NCBI GenBank assembly: GCA_002320455.1
Contig: DCKU01000123.1
Location: 1 to 28,530 of the forward strand
Direction: 5' to 3'
Origin: Salinisphaera sp. UBA1666
GTDB lineage: Bacteria; Pseudomonadota; Gammaproteobacteria; Nevskiales; Salinisphaeraceae
Length of the DNA: 28,530 bases
Each line of letters opens with the position of its first letter. Position 1 is the stretch's first letter. The notes beneath the pieces were generated by a model. That model was not told the DNA's origin. It saw only the letters and a program-made list of their open reading frames with translations, and searched no databases. Below are positions 1 through 8,180 of this stretch, piece after piece. The position numbers and the translations under genes were made by a program.

Positions 1-5
1 GTGCA

Positions 6-91
6 CCGGCGAAGCCGGCGCCGAGGATGGGTGCGCTTCTTTTGGTGCCTTTTCTTGCGCAAACAAGAAAAGACACTCGCGCAGCAGCGCG
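6..91. repeat. palindromic intergenic repeat element
   Basis: Three self-complementary arms lie in a row in a gene-free stretch. The first is a 5-bp stem with a GAA loop at 6-18. The second is a 13-position stem at 45-57 pairing with 64-76, with one mismatch and a 6-base loop (CTTTTCTTG against CAAGAAAAG at its core). The third is a 5-bp GC stem at 78-91. Arms of the CTTTTCTTG type recur between genes in several gammaproteobacterial genomes as far as I recall, so I read this as a dispersed intergenic repeat. It has no T-run suited to termination. The rest of 1-216 shows nothing I can name. Confidence 0.5.
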
Positions 92-216
92 AAAACGCCC
101 GGTAAAAGCCGCTTGTGGGGAGAGTAAATCACTTCAAATTGCCACTCGACATCTCCGTGCGATAAGGGCCCATTGAAGACAGATAGATCGATAGCCGCCC
201 CGCCAGGAGCTTATTC

Positions 217-780
217 CTAGTCGCGATCATCCGGCGCGTTACGCAACAGCCGCTCGGCCAGCGCCTCAGGCTCGTCCACGCCCAACAACACGTCAAACCG
301 GTTGTTGGTCGTTACATGCAGCAGCGGTGAGGCGCGGGTGGCCAACACGAACACGAACCGCCCAGCCGACGGGCCTCTGCGGCGCTGATACCAGCCCACA
401 CGAAAGCCGGGCAGGGTGATGCCGTTGCGCCACCTAAGGTCCGTTAGCCCCTCGGCCGAGCGGGCAGCCACCCGTTCGGCACCGACGACGGTCTCCAGTG
501 GCACACGTTCATGAAACTCGCCGCCCTTTAGGTGCAGGGTGCCGCCTCGCAGGGTGATTTCGTTGCGCGTGGCTACGAACAGCACCATGGCCATCAGCCC
601 GATCTGCACGGCCAGCATTAGGCCGGCCGCGGTGGCGACGATCAGCACGAACAGCCACCCGGCCAGAGCAGGACCGGCATACAACGCAGCAGCGATGACG
701 CCGATCGGTGCGAGCGTGAGCAGTCCAAAACCGGCGAAAAACGCACGCCAGGGCAAGGTGCGCATGGGAAAGACGTGCAT
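217..780 (-). CDS. two-helix membrane protein with PH-like domain
   Basis: This 187-residue protein has two hydrophobic segments (about residues 14-37 and 40-69). A soluble, beta-rich tail follows from about residue 73 and ends in an amphipathic helix (about 168-182). Two transmembrane helices followed by a beta-rich domain resemble the bacterial PH-domain (bPH) families, which sit on the cytoplasmic side of the inner membrane. The exact family is uncertain and no catalytic motif is visible. Its ATG shares one base with the stop codon of the upstream kinase-like gene (TGATG), so the two are almost certainly translated together. The membrane protein may anchor or regulate that partner, which is inference. 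Confidence 0.72.
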   Translation of the reverse strand: MHVFPMRTLPWRAFFAGFGLLTLAPIGVIAAALYAGPALAGWLFVLIVATAAGLMLAVQIGLMAMVLFVATRNEITLRGGTLHLKGGEFHERVPLETVVGAERVAARSAEGLTDLRWRNGITLPGFRVGWYQRRRGPSAGRFVFVLATRASPLLHVTTNNRFDVLLGVDEPEALAERLLRNAPDDRD

Positions 781-1646
781 CAGCCGAGCAGTGTCTGAAG
801 CTTGTCGATCTTGGCGTCTCGCTTGCGGATACCGCCACGGCTGCGTATGTCGGTAGCCGCCTGCTGGGCGACACGCTCGATACGTTCGTAGACCTGGACG
901 AAATCGAACGATCGAACGACATCATCCAGGCCCTGACGCTGCCAGTGCGTCAAGATGGCGGACAGCCCGGCCTCGTCGAGCCAGCGCGCCCGGGCCTTGG
1001 CCACGCCCAGCCCGACGAGACCGTCCTGGCGGACGTTTTTTACGTCGATGGCACAGGTCTGACCGGTGTCGGCCCGCGTCAGCAGGTTGGCAGCAATCGG
1101 ATCGGCATAATCGAAACCGAAACGAAGCGTTTGCCGACCGTCGAAGCGGGCGATTCGTGCGGCAAGGGCGCGGCCCAGAGCCGCATCAAGCACGCCGTGC
1201 TCGCTCAGGGTGGCCAGCCGTTCATAGAGCGTTTCGATCAAGCCGGAGTCAGCCAGTGCGACGCCGCGCGAAGGGCGTAGTGCAAAGCTTGTGAAGCACT
1301 CGGCCACGCGCTTGGGCTGATCGCTGGCATTGGGGTCAAATGCGTGGCCGGCCACGTAATCGACCCAGATTGCGTTTCCCGCATGGTGTCGCAGGCTCGG
1401 CACGAAAACGCTTTCGCCGTAGGCACGCAGAGCAGCCGCCACGCGCCCGGCCTGATGAGCCGAGTTGAAGACCACTTTCTTGTAGACCGGCTCGCCGTGG
1501 TCGTAAACCAGTCGAACGTCATAGGCGCCGCGCGACCAGCGGCCCAGGCGACGCATGAACGCGCGTCGCATCCGACGCATCACCGGGTAGACGGGGCGCT
1601 CGGTCAAAGCCTGCAAGCGTACGGCCATCGATGGATCGTCAGGCAT
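780..1646 (-). CDS. kinase-fold-like protein, function unknown
   Basis: I place the start at the ATG at 1646 (288 residues). The reading frame stays open to 1892, but the added 82 residues are Cys-rich, low in charge and cover the AT-rich promoter-like region. The protein has the order of parts of an aminoglycoside/lipopolysaccharide-kinase fold: a VYKKVVF strand with Lys57 in the ATP-lysine position, a hinge-like WVDYVAG (94-100), D182-x4-N187 like the HxDxxxxN catalytic loop, and AID with D201 in the DFG position. The His before the catalytic Asp is missing. Family databases may call it hypothetical. It is coupled to the PH-like membrane protein by a one-base stop/start overlap. No substrate can be named. 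A strongly basic N-terminus (residues 24-39) could bind membrane or nucleic acid. Confidence 0.62.
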   Translation of the reverse strand: MPDDPSMAVRLQALTERPVYPVMRRMRRAFMRRLGRWSRGAYDVRLVYDHGEPVYKKVVFNSAHQAGRVAAALRAYGESVFVPSLRHHAGNAIWVDYVAGHAFDPNASDQPKRVAECFTSFALRPSRGVALADSGLIETLYERLATLSEHGVLDAALGRALAARIARFDGRQTLRFGFDYADPIAANLLTRADTGQTCAIDVKNVRQDGLVGLGVAKARARWLDEAGLSAILTHWQRQGLDDVVRSFDFVQVYERIERVAQQAATDIRSRGGIRKRDAKIDKLQTLLG

Positions 1647-1948
1647 GCAGGCTAGGCTAGCAGTGATCCGGTCACGCAATGTTAAAGAAACGTTCAATAA
1701 AGCGTCATGTGAGCCCGATGTCAGGGCGTTATCACAAGGGGGTACACAAACGGTGCACGTGGCCGCGTTGCTGACAATCAACATTATTATGTATGCGACA
1801 CAAATCGATCCGAAAGCGCCAGTTGTGCAATGATCGCCGCCGACTAAGCTAGTATTAGGCAGCGCGCCGGTTTCGAATCGTCCGACGAACATCGTCGAGC
1901 GCGATCGTTGAATCGGCTCGTCTGGAGGCTCGCCAAAAGGGGGACTGT
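1647..1948. promoter_or_regulatory. divergent regulatory region upstream of proV
   Basis: This gene-free stretch separates the minus-strand kinase-like gene from the betaine transporter operon and must carry promoters for both. It is AT-richer than its surroundings at about 1675-1700 and 1770-1800. TATTAT at 1785-1790 resembles a -10 box, and TTGTGC at 1823-1828 is followed by TAAGCT at 1845-1850. None of these pairs is a convincing full promoter. Osmotic induction of proU-type operons is known elsewhere, but no operator could be identified here. Confidence 0.4.
1937..1944 (+). promoter_or_regulatory. Shine-Dalgarno site deciding TTG start of proV
   Basis: AAGGGGGA lies four bases before a TTG codon at 1949. 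No in-frame ATG precedes the conserved N-terminus, so this purine tract supports TTG as the true start. Confidence 0.6.
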
Positions 1949-3196
1949 TTGAGCTTTAAACTCAGTGTAGAAAACGTCTATAAGATTTTCGGGGCGCACC
2001 CGAAACGGGCGATGGCCCGGGTGTCGAAGGGCCAGGGCAAGGACGAAATCTTTGCCGAAACCGGCATGACCGTCGGCGTGAGCAACGCCAGTTTCGATAT
2101 CAACGAAGGCGAGATCTTCGTGATTATGGGTCTGTCCGGTTCGGGTAAATCGACCATGGTGCGCATGCTCAATCGTCTGATTGAGCCGACCAGCGGTGCG
2201 GTCAAAATCGACGGGCGCGATATCGTGACCATGGGCCGCGGCGAACTTATCAAGCTGCGCCGACGCGAAATCAGCATGGTCTTCCAGTCGTTTGCCCTGA
2301 TGCCGCATCAAAGCGTGCTCGAAAACACGGCGTTTGGCCTGGCCACCGCCGGCGTCGGTCGCGCCGAACGTGACAAGGCAGCGCGTGCCGCTCTGGAGGC
2401 CGTGGGCCTAGCGGCTAACGCAGACAGTTTCCCCGATGAGCTGTCCGGCGGCATGAAACAGCGCGTGGGGCTGGCGCGTGCGTTGGCGGTCAACCCGTCG
2501 ATCCTGCTGATGGACGAAGCGTTTTCTGCGCTCGATCCACTCATCCGCACAGAGATGCAAGACGAGCTGCTCCGGCTGCAGTCCGAGCAGGCACGCACCG
2601 TGGTTTTCATCACCCATGATCTGGACGAGGCCATGCGGGTTGGCGATCGGATCGCGATCATGCAGGCCGGTGAGGTGGTCCAGGTGGGCACGCCCGAGGA
2701 GATCGTGCGGCATCCGGCCAATGATTATGTCCGTTCGTTCTTCCGCGATGTCAACGTCTCGCACGTGTTCTCGGCCGGCGATATCGCCCGGCGCGATCAG
2801 GTGACGATCGTCGACCGGCCCGGCATGAGCCTGCGTGCCGCGCTATCGCGGCTGGACCAGCACGATCGCGACAGCGCTGTGGTCCACGATCGCCATAAGC
2901 GCTATCTCGGCACCGTCAGCGCCGACTCGCTCAAGCGCAGTATCCGCGAGGTCGGCCCGGACGCCGAAGGCCAGATCACCGGCGCGTTCTTGGCCGACGT
3001 GCCGACGTTTTCTGCTGACACGCCGCTGGACGATCTGCTGGCGCCGGTCGCCACGTCAGCGTTTCCCGTCGTCATTCTCGACGACGACGGCGACTACCGC
3101 GGAACCGTCTCGCGCTCGGTGTTACTGCACGCGCTGAACCGCTCAGACGAACAAGCCGGCGACGCGGTGTCGGCAACGGGAGATGCTCATGCTTGA
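1949..3196 (+). CDS. proV: glycine betaine/proline ABC importer, ATPase subunit
   Basis: ATPase of an osmoprotectant importer of the ProU/OpuA type, acting on the cytoplasmic face with ProW. The 415 residues match the family length. Visible are Walker A GLSGSGKST (61-69), Q-loop Q113, signature LSGGMKQR (165-172), Walker B ending D189-E190 and switch His223. From about residue 275 to 395 the chain carries two CBS-like repeats, the part that senses ionic strength in OpuA. Translation starts at TTG 1949 behind a strong purine-rich site. The 3' end overlaps the proW start, and proX follows, giving the usual V-W-X order. Osmotic control is expected from the family, not shown by the sequence. Confidence 0.95.
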   Translation: MSFKLSVENVYKIFGAHPKRAMARVSKGQGKDEIFAETGMTVGVSNASFDINEGEIFVIMGLSGSGKSTMVRMLNRLIEPTSGAVKIDGRDIVTMGRGELIKLRRREISMVFQSFALMPHQSVLENTAFGLATAGVGRAERDKAARAALEAVGLAANADSFPDELSGGMKQRVGLARALAVNPSILLMDEAFSALDPLIRTEMQDELLRLQSEQARTVVFITHDLDEAMRVGDRIAIMQAGEVVQVGTPEEIVRHPANDYVRSFFRDVNVSHVFSAGDIARRDQVTIVDRPGMSLRAALSRLDQHDRDSAVVHDRHKRYLGTVSADSLKRSIREVGPDAEGQITGAFLADVPTFSADTPLDDLLAPVATSAFPVVILDDDGDYRGTVSRSVLLHALNRSDEQAGDAVSATGDAHA

Positions 3197-4139
3197 TCAA
3201 CTGTCTTATCCCGCGGCCCGGGCTGCCGACGGCTTCTGGCAACACCTGACCGATCGGCTGACCGTCGAGCTGCCCATCGGTGAATGGTTCACTGCGGTCG
3301 TGGACTATATGCAGGATCACTTCGAGTGGTTCTTTTCGCTGGTAGCGACCGTCATCGGCTTTGTGGCCGACGAGCTGATGACGCTGTTCAATGCGATACC
3401 GGCACCGCTGGTGGCGGTTGGCCTGGCCGTCGTCGCGCTGTGGCGGGTCGGCTGGCAGTTCGCGCTGTTCGTGCTGGTCTCGCTCTACGTGGTGCTGGGG
3501 ATGGATCTCTGGCCGGCCACGATGGATACGCTGGGCCTGGTGCTGGCGGCTACGCTAGCCGCGCTCGGGCTGGGCCTGCCGCTGGGCGTGGCCATGGCCA
3601 AGTCCAACGTCATGCAGGCCATCATTCGCCCGGTGCTGGATTTCATGCAGACGCTGCCGGCATTCGTCTATCTAATCCCGGCGGTGATCTTTTTCGGTAC
3701 CGGCCGAGTGCCGGGCGTGATCGCGACGGTGATCTTTTCCATGCCGCCGGCGGTTCGCTTGATGAACGTGGGTATACGCCACGTCCCGGCAGAGAACGTC
3801 GAAGCCGGCCGCGCGTTCGGCTGTAACCCCTGGCAGCTGTTGTTTAAGGTCGAGCTGCCTCTGGCGCTGCCGTCGATCATGGCCGGCATCAACCAGACCA
3901 TCATGCTGGCGCTGTCGATGGTCGTGATCGCCTCAATGATCGGTGCCGGCGGCCTGGGCGATCCGGTTTTGGCCGGGATCCAGCAGCTGCGCCTGGGCAC
4001 GGGCTTCCAGGGCGGTCTCGGCGTGGTGATTTTGGCGATCATTCTGGATCGCCTGACACAGAGTATCGGCACGCGGCGCCGTGGTTCCGGCCTGTTCGGC
4101 GCGTTTTCGAAGCTTTTCGGTAATCAGGCGCGCACTTGA
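3189..4139 (+). CDS. proW: glycine betaine/proline ABC importer, permease subunit
   Basis: Inner-membrane subunit of the same importer, 316 residues. An N-terminal amphipathic stretch is followed by about six to seven hydrophobic helices. The coupling loop EAGRAFGCNPWQLL (about 205-218) has the EAA-G pattern that contacts the ATPase. I prefer ATG 3189 because GGGAG at 3178-3182 sits six bases ahead of it. ATG 3183 is also in frame and would add two residues. Either start overlaps the end of proV, so the two subunits are translationally coupled. A 6-bp hairpin begins at the stop codon, before the binding-protein gene. Confidence 0.94.
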   Translation: MLDQLSYPAARAADGFWQHLTDRLTVELPIGEWFTAVVDYMQDHFEWFFSLVATVIGFVADELMTLFNAIPAPLVAVGLAVVALWRVGWQFALFVLVSLYVVLGMDLWPATMDTLGLVLAATLAALGLGLPLGVAMAKSNVMQAIIRPVLDFMQTLPAFVYLIPAVIFFGTGRVPGVIATVIFSMPPAVRLMNVGIRHVPAENVEAGRAFGCNPWQLLFKVELPLALPSIMAGINQTIMLALSMVVIASMIGAGGLGDPVLAGIQQLRLGTGFQGGLGVVILAIILDRLTQSIGTRRRGSGLFGAFSKLFGNQART

Positions 4140-4156
4140 AGCCCTATGCCGGGCTT
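4139..4156 (+). other. hairpin between proW and proX
   Basis: AAGCCC at 4139-4144 pairs perfectly with GGGCTT at 4151-4156 around a 6-base loop, starting within the proW stop codon. There is no T-run, so it is not an intrinsic terminator. It could protect or trim the operon message and allow more binding protein than permease, which is inference. Confidence 0.4.
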
Positions 4157-4191
4157 GCCACCATAAGGGTTCATTTTCGGGGGAATACGCT

Positions 4192-5076
4192 ATGAAGATT
4201 CGTACACGTGTACTTGCAAGCTTGTGCTTGCTCGCCGGTCTGGCGCTGGGTGCGGCCACGAGCGCGGCGGCCCAGTCGGACAAGACCGTCAAGATCGGCT
4301 GGACGGCCTGGTCAGACGCGGAGTTCGTAACCAAGTTGTTCAAGACGCTGGTTGAAGAGCGCACCGATTATTCGGTCGATCTGCAGATGTCGGCCATCGG
4401 CGTGCAGTACCAGGGCATCGCCAACGGCGATCTCGATGCGATGCTCATGGCCTGGTTGCCCGATACCCACAAGGACTACTACGCCAAGGTCAAGGGCGAC
4501 GTCGAAAACCTGGGCACGCTGTACAAAGACGCACAGTTGGGCTGGGTCGTTCCCAGCTATGTGCCCAAGAACAAGCTGGCCTCGATCAGCGATCTGAAAA
4601 AACCGGGTGTCGCCGACAAGCTGGGCGGCAAGATCCAGGGCATCGACCCCGGGGCCGGTCTGATGCAGCTGTCTAACAAGACCATGAAGGCGTATGACCT
4701 GGACGGTTCGTATCGTCTGGTCTCAGCCAGCGGTGCAGCGATGACCGCCGCGCTGTCTCGGGCCTATGACGACAAGGCATGGATCGTGGTCACCGGTTGG
4801 ACGCCGCACTGGATGTTCGGCAAGTGGGACCTGCGCTTTTTGAAGGATCCCAAGGGCACGCTGGGGGCGGCACAGCATATTGATGCGCTGGGCCGCAGCG
4901 GCTTTTCCAAGGACTATCCGCAGCTGGCCGCCGTGCTCGGCAACATGCATATCCCGCTGAATGACCTGCAGGCCGCCATGTACGACGCGCGCAAGACCAG
5001 CTATGACGAAGCGATCGCTGACTTTCGCAAGCAACATGCCGACTTGATCGATTCGTGGTTCGAGGCCGAGAGCTAA
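4192..5076 (+). CDS. proX: glycine betaine-binding periplasmic protein
   Basis: Substrate-binding protein of the betaine importer (OpuAC/ProX family), 294 residues before processing. A Sec signal peptide spans residues 1-27 (basic MKIRTR, hydrophobic core, AAA before QSD). Conserved-looking Trp residues at 37, 40, 88, 203 and 207, including GWTAWSDAEF and TGWTPHWMF, are the kind of aromatic residues that cage the trimethylammonium group in this family. Start ATG 4192 is preceded by GGGGGA at 4179-4184, and the longer frame from 4081 would bury the signal peptide. A signal peptide ending in AAA-QSD, with no lipobox Cys, predicts a free periplasmic protein. A strong terminator follows 30 bases after the stop. 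Confidence 0.94.
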   Translation: MKIRTRVLASLCLLAGLALGAATSAAAQSDKTVKIGWTAWSDAEFVTKLFKTLVEERTDYSVDLQMSAIGVQYQGIANGDLDAMLMAWLPDTHKDYYAKVKGDVENLGTLYKDAQLGWVVPSYVPKNKLASISDLKKPGVADKLGGKIQGIDPGAGLMQLSNKTMKAYDLDGSYRLVSASGAAMTAALSRAYDDKAWIVVTGWTPHWMFGKWDLRFLKDPKGTLGAAQHIDALGRSGFSKDYPQLAAVLGNMHIPLNDLQAAMYDARKTSYDEAIADFRKQHADLIDSWFEAES

Positions 5077-5106
5077 CGACCAAATGCCATAACATTGGCT
5101 GTTAAA

Positions 5107-5138
5107 GCCTGGCAGCTTCGGCTGTCGGGCTTTTTTTT
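5107..5138 (+). terminator. Rho-independent terminator of proVWX
   Basis: A 10-bp stem with two G-U pairs (GCCTGGCAGC with GCTGTCGGGC) is closed by a TTCG tetraloop and followed by eight T. This is a textbook intrinsic terminator and closes the betaine operon. Confidence 0.95.
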
Positions 5139-5172
5139 GCAGTTAAGCTCTCTTGTTTGGGCGGTATAGATA

Positions 5173-6372
5173 ATGAGGACCGGCTTGCGCGATACATCTG
5201 TCTTCTTTCTGGCGCTGGCCGCGGTGTTTGCCGTGACCATGATGGGGACGACTCTTCCCACGCCGCTCTACCCCATCTATCAGGCCGAGATGGGGTTTTC
5301 CCAGCTCGTGATTACCGTCATCTTTGCGGCTTACGCCGTGGGCGTGATCGCGGCCCTGATCGTTACCGGCGCGTGGTCGGATCAGATCGGCCGCCGGCCG
5401 ATGCTGGCGCTGGGGCTCGTTTTGTCGGCGGCAAGCGCGGCGTGTTTTCTGATGGCAGACGGCTTGTCGTTGCTGCTGGTTGGCCGGCTGCTGTCCGGGT
5501 TTTCGGCCGGTATTTTTACAGGCACGGCGACCGTGGCCGTCGTCGAGATGGCGCCGCTCGCCTGGCAGGGCCGGGCGACGCTGATCGCGACTGCGGCCAA
5601 TATGGGCGGTCTGGGCTTCGGCCCGTTTCTGGCCGGGTGTCTCGCCGAGTATCTGGCCTGGCCGCTGCATTTGTGTTTCATCGTGGATCTTTTGGCGATC
5701 GCGGCGGCCCTGGGGGTCGTGACTCTGGCGCCGGAGACCGCCGAACGGCCCGCCCGCCCGCGCTTGACCGTCCGCCGGCCGTCCGTACCACGGGAGGTGA
5801 TCGGGGTATTCGTGCCGGCCGCTATCGCCGGCTTTGCCGGGTTTGCCGTGCTGGGGCTTTTCACGGCTGTCGCGCCCGCGGTCGTGGGTTCGATTCTGGG
5901 CTACGACAACCACGCACTCACGGGCGCTATCGTGTTCGGCGTGTTCATCGGCTCGATCGTCGGCCAGAGCCTGCAGGGCCGCCTGCCCGAGGCTGCACGT
6001 CTGCCGGTGGGCTGTCTCGGACTAATCGTCGGCATGGCCGGGGTAATCGCGGCGATTGCCACGGCCTCGCTGACCGGCCTGATTCTGGGCGGTCTGGTGG
6101 CAGGCGCCGGTCAGGGGGCTGCGTTTCGAGCTGGTATGGGCGCGATTACCGCGGCCAGCCCGATACGACAGCGCGCCGAGGTGGCCTCGACGTTTTTCGT
6201 GGTGGCTTACGTGGCGATATCGATACCGGTGATGGGTCTCGGCGCGATGGCGGCGCGTTTTGGGCTGGCGAGCGCCGGTATCAGCTTTGCGGCCATGGTG
6301 AGCGTATTGGCCGCGGTCTCGGCGTTGCTTCTCATCCGGCGCCCGCGCACGCCGAACATGGCCCGACGTTAG
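5173..6372 (+). CDS. MFS transporter
   Basis: A 399-residue major facilitator protein with about twelve hydrophobic helices. The family motif A reads GAWSDQIGRRP (66-76) between helices 2 and 3, as expected for proton-coupled 12-helix carriers. The short central loop is basic and Pro-rich (about residues 192-208). The substrate cannot be read from the sequence; drug or metabolite export is a common role for this type. The gene stands between the betaine operon terminator and a convergent ABC exporter gene, with which its last four bases overlap. No clear ribosome site precedes ATG 5173. Confidence 0.85.
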   Translation: MRTGLRDTSVFFLALAAVFAVTMMGTTLPTPLYPIYQAEMGFSQLVITVIFAAYAVGVIAALIVTGAWSDQIGRRPMLALGLVLSAASAACFLMADGLSLLLVGRLLSGFSAGIFTGTATVAVVEMAPLAWQGRATLIATAANMGGLGFGPFLAGCLAEYLAWPLHLCFIVDLLAIAAALGVVTLAPETAERPARPRLTVRRPSVPREVIGVFVPAAIAGFAGFAVLGLFTAVAPAVVGSILGYDNHALTGAIVFGVFIGSIVGQSLQGRLPEAARLPVGCLGLIVGMAGVIAAIATASLTGLILGGLVAGAGQGAAFRAGMGAITAASPIRQRAEVASTFFVVAYVAISIPVMGLGAMAARFGLASAGISFAAMVSVLAAVSALLLIRRPRTPNMARR

Positions 6373-8147
6373 TCGACGCCTTGCAGACGCCACATATCGG
6401 CGTACTGGCCGTTACGGGCCAATAGTTCGCTATGCGTGCCGGTCTCGACCACGCGCCCGGCGTCCATCACGGCGATACGATCGGCGTCGGCCACCGTTGA
6501 CAGCCGATGTGCGATGACCAGCGTGGTGTGGTCGGCGGCGGCTTCGGAGAGCGCCTGGGTGATGGCCTGCTCGGCCTGGGTATCCAGCGACGACGTGGCC
6601 TCGTCGAAGATGAGAATGGCCGGATTCTTCAACATGGCCCGGGCGATGGCGATACGTTGTTTCTCGCCCCCAGAGAGTTTCAAGCCGCGCTCGCCCACGA
6701 CGGTGTCGTAGCCCTCGGGCAGGCGCTCGATGAAATCCTCGAGATGTGCCAGGCGTGCCGCGCGCGCCACGTCGTCACGGGTGGCCCGCTCGGGCGCGCC
6801 GTAGGCGATGTTGTAGGCGATGCTGTCGTTGAACAGCACCGTGTCCTGGGGCACCACGCCGATGGCCGCCCGCAGGCTGGCTAGGCCAAGCTCGCGGATA
6901 TCACAGCCGTCGATACGAATCGCCCCGGCGTCTACGTCGTAGAACCGGAACAACAGACGCGCCAGGGTGGATTTGCCGGCGCCGCTGTGCCCGACCACGG
7001 CCACTTTCTCGCCGGCGCCGATGGTGAGATTCACGTGGCGCAGGATGGCGCGGTCGGCCTTGTAATCAAAGGCGACATCGTCGAAGACAACGGTCGGGCG
7101 TTCGGTGCGCAGGGGCTGGGCCTGGCCGCTATCGACCACGCCGGGCTCGATGTCCAGCAGCGCAAAAATATGCGCCGTGTCCGCCATGGCTTTCTTGAGC
7201 TGACGATAGACAAAGCCCAGCGCGTTCAGCGGCAGAAAGATCTGCAGCATATACGCGTTGACCATGGTCAGATCGCCTAGCGTCATCGTGCCGGCCACCA
7301 CGCGATCGGCGGCCAGGATCATCATTGCCGTCACGGCGGCCGCGATCACCAGCGCCTGCAGCGTGTTCAAAAGCCCTAGCGAGCGTCGCGCACGGCCCAT
7401 CGCCTCGGCCCAACCGTCCAGGGCGCGATCATAGCGATCGGCCTCGTAGTGCTCGTTGCCGAAGTACTTGACCGTCTCGTAGTTCAGAAGCGAATCCACC
7501 GCCCGGGTGTTGGCGCGGGTATCCAGGCGGTTGGATTCGCGTACATGGCCGGTGCGCCACTCGGTCAGGGTGGCCGTGATGGCAACGTACGCCACCACGC
7601 TGGCCAGCACGATGGCCGCAAACCAAAGCGAGTAGTAATAGAACAGGATAGCCGCCACCAGTGCGATCTCGAACACCGTGGGCAGGATGTTGAACAACAT
7701 GAAACGCAGCAGGAATCGAATGCCGCCCAGCCCGCGTTCGATGTCGCGCGACAGCCCGCCGGTGCGCCGCGACAGATGGAAATCCAGATCCAGCGCGTGC
7801 AGATGCTTGAACACCGACAGGGCGATCTGATGCATCGTGCGTTCGGTCACACGGCCAAAAACCAGATCCCGAATTTGGCCGAACAGCACCGAAGCCAGCC
7901 GCAGGCCGCCATAGGCCAAAAGCAGAGCCAACGGCAGAACCACAGCTGCCGTCTGCTCCGAGCGGTCCAGGCTGTCAACGATGCGTCCCAGTGCGATCGG
8001 CAGCAGCACCGACGCGCCCTTGGCTGCAATCAGAAATCCGAGCGCAATGGATACACGTGTGGCGTGGGCGCGTAGATAAGGCGTCAGGCCAGATAGGCGT
8101 CGCCATTCGGCGCGGCGCGTCGTGCGCGCCGACTCGCTATCTGGCAT
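6369..8147 (-). CDS. Atm1/ABCB7-type ABC exporter (fused TM and ATPase)
   Basis: A 592-residue half-transporter. Residues about 30-320 are the six-helix exporter domain and 350-592 the ATPase. Visible are Walker A GHSGAGKST (386-394), Q434, signature LSGGEKQR (491-498), Walker B D515-E516 and switch His547. The membrane domain carries the Atm1-like stretches FHLSRRTGGLSRDIERG (123-139), NYETVKYFGNE (222-232) and PLNALGFVYRQLK (306-318). Atm1-type proteins export glutathione-linked sulfur or metal compounds; that substrate is known of the family and not proven here. It functions as a homodimer in the inner membrane. It lies 33 bases behind the lipocalin gene, probably in one transcript, and its 3' end overlaps the convergent MFS gene by four bases. 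Confidence 0.9.
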   Translation of the reverse strand: MPDSESARTTRRAEWRRLSGLTPYLRAHATRVSIALGFLIAAKGASVLLPIALGRIVDSLDRSEQTAAVVLPLALLLAYGGLRLASVLFGQIRDLVFGRVTERTMHQIALSVFKHLHALDLDFHLSRRTGGLSRDIERGLGGIRFLLRFMLFNILPTVFEIALVAAILFYYYSLWFAAIVLASVVAYVAITATLTEWRTGHVRESNRLDTRANTRAVDSLLNYETVKYFGNEHYEADRYDRALDGWAEAMGRARRSLGLLNTLQALVIAAAVTAMMILAADRVVAGTMTLGDLTMVNAYMLQIFLPLNALGFVYRQLKKAMADTAHIFALLDIEPGVVDSGQAQPLRTERPTVVFDDVAFDYKADRAILRHVNLTIGAGEKVAVVGHSGAGKSTLARLLFRFYDVDAGAIRIDGCDIRELGLASLRAAIGVVPQDTVLFNDSIAYNIAYGAPERATRDDVARAARLAHLEDFIERLPEGYDTVVGERGLKLSGGEKQRIAIARAMLKNPAILIFDEATSSLDTQAEQAITQALSEAAADHTTLVIAHRLSTVADADRIAVMDAGRVVETGTHSELLARNGQYADMWRLQGVD

Positions 8148-8180
8148 TCATCAACCCGGCACGGTCCGCTCGATCAGACG

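Noticed and set aside
1768..1860. full sigma-70 promoter for proV
   Set aside because: Several -10-like boxes exist, but none has a -35 box at proper spacing, so only a general regulatory region is reported.
1647..1892. 82-residue N-terminal extension of the kinase-like protein
   Set aside because: Cys-rich and unlike the rest of the protein, and it covers the AT-rich divergent promoter area; the ATG at 1646 is the better start.
5157..6425. 422-residue plus-strand open frame over the MFS gene
   Set aside because: Arg/Gly-rich frame-shifted shadow of the carrier gene, whose own frame has twelve helices and motif A.
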